Assembly: GCA_017960705.1 (NCBI GenBank)
Contig: JAGCYR010000076.1
Location: 1-6,808, forward strand
DNA length: 6,808 nt
Origin: Clostridia bacterium
Lineage (GTDB): Bacteria; Bacillota; Clostridia; Oscillospirales; CAG-272
Reading direction: 5' to 3'
Part shown: in pieces, positions 4,897 through 6,808 of the stretch
Layout: each line of letters starts with the position of its first letter
Position numbering within the stretch: position 1 is the stretch's first letter
Program-made: the position numbers and the translations under genes
The notes under the pieces: generated by a model
Databases searched by the model: none
What the model was told of the DNA's origin: nothing
Seen by the model: only the letters and a program-made list of their open reading frames with translations

Positions 4897-5798
4897 ACGT
4901 AACGCTCTGCGGGATCGAGCTCGACAATCCCGTGATCCCCGCCTCGGGGACCTTCGGATTCGGGTACGAGTTCGCCGATTACTACGATATCAACGAATTG
5001 GGGACCTTCAGTTTCAAGGGAACCACCGCCGAACCCCGCTTCGGGAATGCTACGCCCCGGATCGCGGAGACCCCCGCGGGGATGCTCAACGCCGTGGGGC
5101 TGCAGAATCCCGGGGTCGATCGGGTGATTTCCGAGGAGCTGCCGAAGATGCGGCGGGTCTTTTCGAAACCCGTGATGGCGAACGTCTCGGGCTTCTCGGT
5201 CGGGGAATACGTCGAGGTGGTCGAAAAGCTTGACGGCGAGGAATCGGTCGGGTGGTTCGAAGTCAATATCAGCTGTCCGAACGTCCACGGGGGCGGCATG
5301 AGCTTCGGGACCGACCCGAAGGCGGCTTCGGAAGTGACGCGGGCGGTACGGAAAGCCACCAAGAAGCCGATCATCTTAAAACTCTCGCCGAACGTCACGG
5401 ATATCACCGCGATCGCGCGGGCGGTCGAATCAGAGGGCGCCGACGGCGTGTCGCTCATCAATACGCTGCTCGGGATGCGGATCGATATCGCCCGCCGCAA
5501 GCCCCTGCTCGCCAATACCACCGGCGGGCTGTCGGGTCCCGCGGTCTTCCCCGTCGCGCTCCGCATGGTATACCAGACGGCGAAGGCGGTGAAGATCCCG
5601 GTGATCGGGATGGGCGGCGTCAGTCGCGCCGAGGACGTGATCGAGATGATGCTCGCCGGCGCGACGGCGGTCGAGGTCGGCGCCGCGAACCTGGTCGACC
5701 CCTGCGCCTGCCTGGATATCATCCGCGGCCTGCCCGGCGTGATGGATCGCTACAAGATCGAAAACCTGCAAGATATTATCGGAGGTGCAACCAAATGA
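4884..5798 (+). CDS. pyrD: Dihydroorotate dehydrogenase type 1B catalytic subunit (PyrD/PyrDB)
   Basis: PyrD oxidises dihydroorotate to orotate with FMN, as heterotetramer with PyrK in the cytoplasm. The 304-residue TIM barrel starts MGRLNVTLCGIELDNPVIPA and has FKGTT at 44-48 (FMN/substrate lysine), MLNAVGLQNPG at 67-77, NISCPNVHGGG at 128-138 with catalytic Cys131 (cysteine, as in class 1 enzymes; class 2 has serine), KLSPNVTDI at 166-174, and the FMN-phosphate region GMGGVSRAEDVIEMMLAGA at 242-260. No N-terminal membrane helix is present, which with the neighbouring pyrK points to type 1B. The ATG at 4884 follows GGGGGGAG ending 5 bases upstream. The frame is open upstream, but that part is an alternative reading of pyrK. 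The 3' end overlaps pyrF as ATGA. Confidence 0.97.
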   Translation: MGRLNVTLCGIELDNPVIPASGTFGFGYEFADYYDINELGTFSFKGTTAEPRFGNATPRIAETPAGMLNAVGLQNPGVDRVISEELPKMRRVFSKPVMANVSGFSVGEYVEVVEKLDGEESVGWFEVNISCPNVHGGGMSFGTDPKAASEVTRAVRKATKKPIILKLSPNVTDITAIARAVESEGADGVSLINTLLGMRIDIARRKPLLANTTGGLSGPAVFPVALRMVYQTAKAVKIPVIGMGGVSRAEDVIEMMLAGATAVEVGAANLVDPCACLDIIRGLPGVMDRYKIENLQDIIGGATK

Positions 5799-6493
5799 AA
5801 CGCGACGTAATCGTTGCCTGCGACTTTCCCTCGGCGGAGGAGACATTCGCTTTCCTTGACCGCTTCAAGGAGGAAAAGCCGTTCGTTAAAATCGGGATGG
5901 AGCTCTTTTACGGCGCCGGTCCCGAGATCGTCCGCGAGATCAAGGCGCGGGGACACAAGATCTTCCTCGACCTGAAGCTCCACGACATCCCGAATACGGT
6001 CAAACGGGCGATGGCGGTATTGTCAAAGCTCGACGTCGACCTCTGCAACCTGCACGCCGCGGGCGGGCTGGATATGATGCGGGGAGCGATCGAGGGACTG
6101 ACCCGCCCCGACGGAACGCGCCCGCTCCTGATCGCTGTGACCCAGCTGACCTCGATCGACCAGACGCGGCTCTCGGGCGAACTCCTGATCGACCGTCCGC
6201 TCCCCGAAGTGGTGACGCAGTACGCCAAGAACGCGAAAGCAGCGGGGCTTGACGGCGTGGTCTGCTCCCCGCTCGAAGCCGGAACGGTGCACGAGGCGTG
6301 CGGCGCGGGCTTTCTCACCGTGACCCCGGGCGTGCGGTTCTCGGACGGCGCGACGGGGGATCAGCAGCGGGTCACGACCCCGGCGAAGGCGCGGGAACTC
6401 GGCTCGGACTTCATCGTGGTCGGTCGCCCGATCACCGCCGCCGCCGACCCCATCGCCGCCTACCGCAGATGCGTCGCTGAATTTCTCGGATGA
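5795..6493 (+). CDS. pyrF: Orotidine 5'-phosphate decarboxylase (PyrF)
   Basis: PyrF decarboxylates OMP to UMP, the last step of the pathway, without cofactor. The 232 residues match the short bacterial PyrF form (about 230-240 aa). Motifs are VACDFPS at 7-13 (Asp10), VKIGMELFY at 31-39 (Lys32), the catalytic FLDLKLHDIPNTV at 57-69 with the Asp59-Lys61-Asp64 array, LTVTPGVRF at 174-182, and the phosphate-binding VVGRPIT at 208-214. The ATG at 5795 has a strong GGAGGTG at 5781-5787, 7 bases upstream, and overlaps the pyrD stop by 4 bases. The longer open frame back to 5252 is a shadow of pyrD and was not used. Its stop at 6491-6493 is followed by 21 bases and then pyrE. Confidence 0.98.
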   Translation: MKRDVIVACDFPSAEETFAFLDRFKEEKPFVKIGMELFYGAGPEIVREIKARGHKIFLDLKLHDIPNTVKRAMAVLSKLDVDLCNLHAAGGLDMMRGAIEGLTRPDGTRPLLIAVTQLTSIDQTRLSGELLIDRPLPEVVTQYAKNAKAAGLDGVVCSPLEAGTVHEACGAGFLTVTPGVRFSDGATGDQQRVTTPAKARELGSDFIVVGRPITAAADPIAAYRRCVAEFLG

Positions 6494-6514
6494 TAACGAA
6501 AGGAACATAGAACG

Positions 6515-6808
6515 ATGGAAAAGAAAATCGCGCACGACCTGCTCACGATCGGAGCCGTCTTCTTCCGTCCCGACGAGCCCTTCACCTGGGCGAGCGGGAT
6601 CAAGAGCCCGGTCTACTGCGACAACCGCCTGACCCTGACCTCCCCCGCCGTCCGCCGCGACGTCGAGGAAGGGCTCGCCAAGCTCGTCAAAACCAACGAC
6701 CCCGAAGTCGAGGCGCTCTTCGGCACGTCGACCGCGGTGATCTCGCACTCCGCGATCACGGCGCATCTGCTCGGTCTGCCGATGGGCTACGTCCGCAGCG
6801 GAGCGAAG
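6515..6808 (+). CDS. pyrE: Orotate phosphoribosyltransferase PyrE, N-terminal part (cut by window edge)
   Basis: PyrE joins orotate and PRPP to form OMP, the substrate of PyrF. The first 98 codons are present and the frame is open to the window end, so the PRPP-binding DDxxTT-like motif near the C-terminal half is not visible. Diagnostic stretches are IGAVFFRPDEPFTWASGIKS at about 12-31, PVYCDNRLTLTSPAVR at 32-47, and YVRSGAK at the end, the beginning of the catalytic loop. In this loop Gly replaces the Lys of the more common VRSKxK, but the arginine and the final lysine are kept. The ATG at 6515 has only a modest AAAGGA 10 bases upstream. This is the only junction in the window that is not overlapping, so PyrE may be translated less tightly with the rest. 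Confidence 0.95.
   Translation, partial: MEKKIAHDLLTIGAVFFRPDEPFTWASGIKSPVYCDNRLTLTSPAVRRDVEEGLAKLVKTNDPEVEALFGTSTAVISHSAITAHLLGLPMGYVRSGAK

Noticed and set aside
6023..6766. Long minus-strand frame (247 codons) opposite pyrF and pyrE
   Set aside because: GC-rich codon bias of the sense genes leaves the antisense frame free of stops; it spans two firmly identified genes and shows no family motif. The same holds for the minus frames at 4126-4650, 4734-5288, 4982-5722 and 5430-5846, and the plus frames opposite hisG and hisZ.
1..6808. Undescribed defence, toxin or mobile system
   Set aside because: All substantial coding capacity is taken by well-known his and pyr genes; no transposase, integrase, direct-repeat target sites, CRISPR repeats or unknown gene cluster was seen.

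Overview
The window reads as a GC-rich (by eye about 60%) chromosome segment from a member of the Bacillota, most likely a Clostridia-type anaerobe. The clues are a TrpR-like YerC/YecD regulator, a short HisG paired with HisZ, a PyrK plus PyrD type 1B dihydroorotate dehydrogenase, a PyrR-type RNA attenuator and near-consensus sigma-A promoters. Genus cannot be read from the sequence. It holds two divergent biosynthetic operons and shows no mobile element, CRISPR array, tRNA or rRNA.

Left arm (minus strand, read from 2443 down to 1): YerC/HisR-like regulator, then hisZ, hisG and hisD (hisD runs off the left edge). Each junction overlaps by 4 to 8 bases, so the genes are co-transcribed and probably translationally coupled. 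HisZ and HisG together form ATP phosphoribosyltransferase, the first and feedback-controlled step of histidine synthesis; HisD does the last two oxidations. The operon has a promoter at 2600-2628. Its 5' leader contains six tandem 8-bp repeats ending in a palindrome, a good candidate operator for the regulator encoded by the first gene.

Centre (2444-2914): a divergent control region. It holds the his promoter with its repeat array, an AT-rich A-tract stretch, the pyr promoter at 2757-2785, and a pyr leader that folds on paper into all three parts of a PyrR attenuator: a PyrR-binding hairpin, an antiterminator and an intrinsic terminator.

Right arm (plus strand): pyrC, pyrK, pyrD, pyrF, pyrE (pyrE runs off the right edge). 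These encode dihydroorotase, the electron-transfer and catalytic subunits of NAD-dependent dihydroorotate dehydrogenase, OMP decarboxylase and orotate phosphoribosyltransferase. Together they take carbamoyl-aspartate to UMP. The earlier genes (carAB, pyrB) and pyrR itself are not in the window and must lie elsewhere.

The two operons share the substrate PRPP, used by HisG/HisZ and by PyrE. The coding content is housekeeping; the novelty is in the control region: the octamer repeat array in the his leader and the fully legible pyr attenuator. There is also a sharp codon-usage break inside pyrC near 3124.
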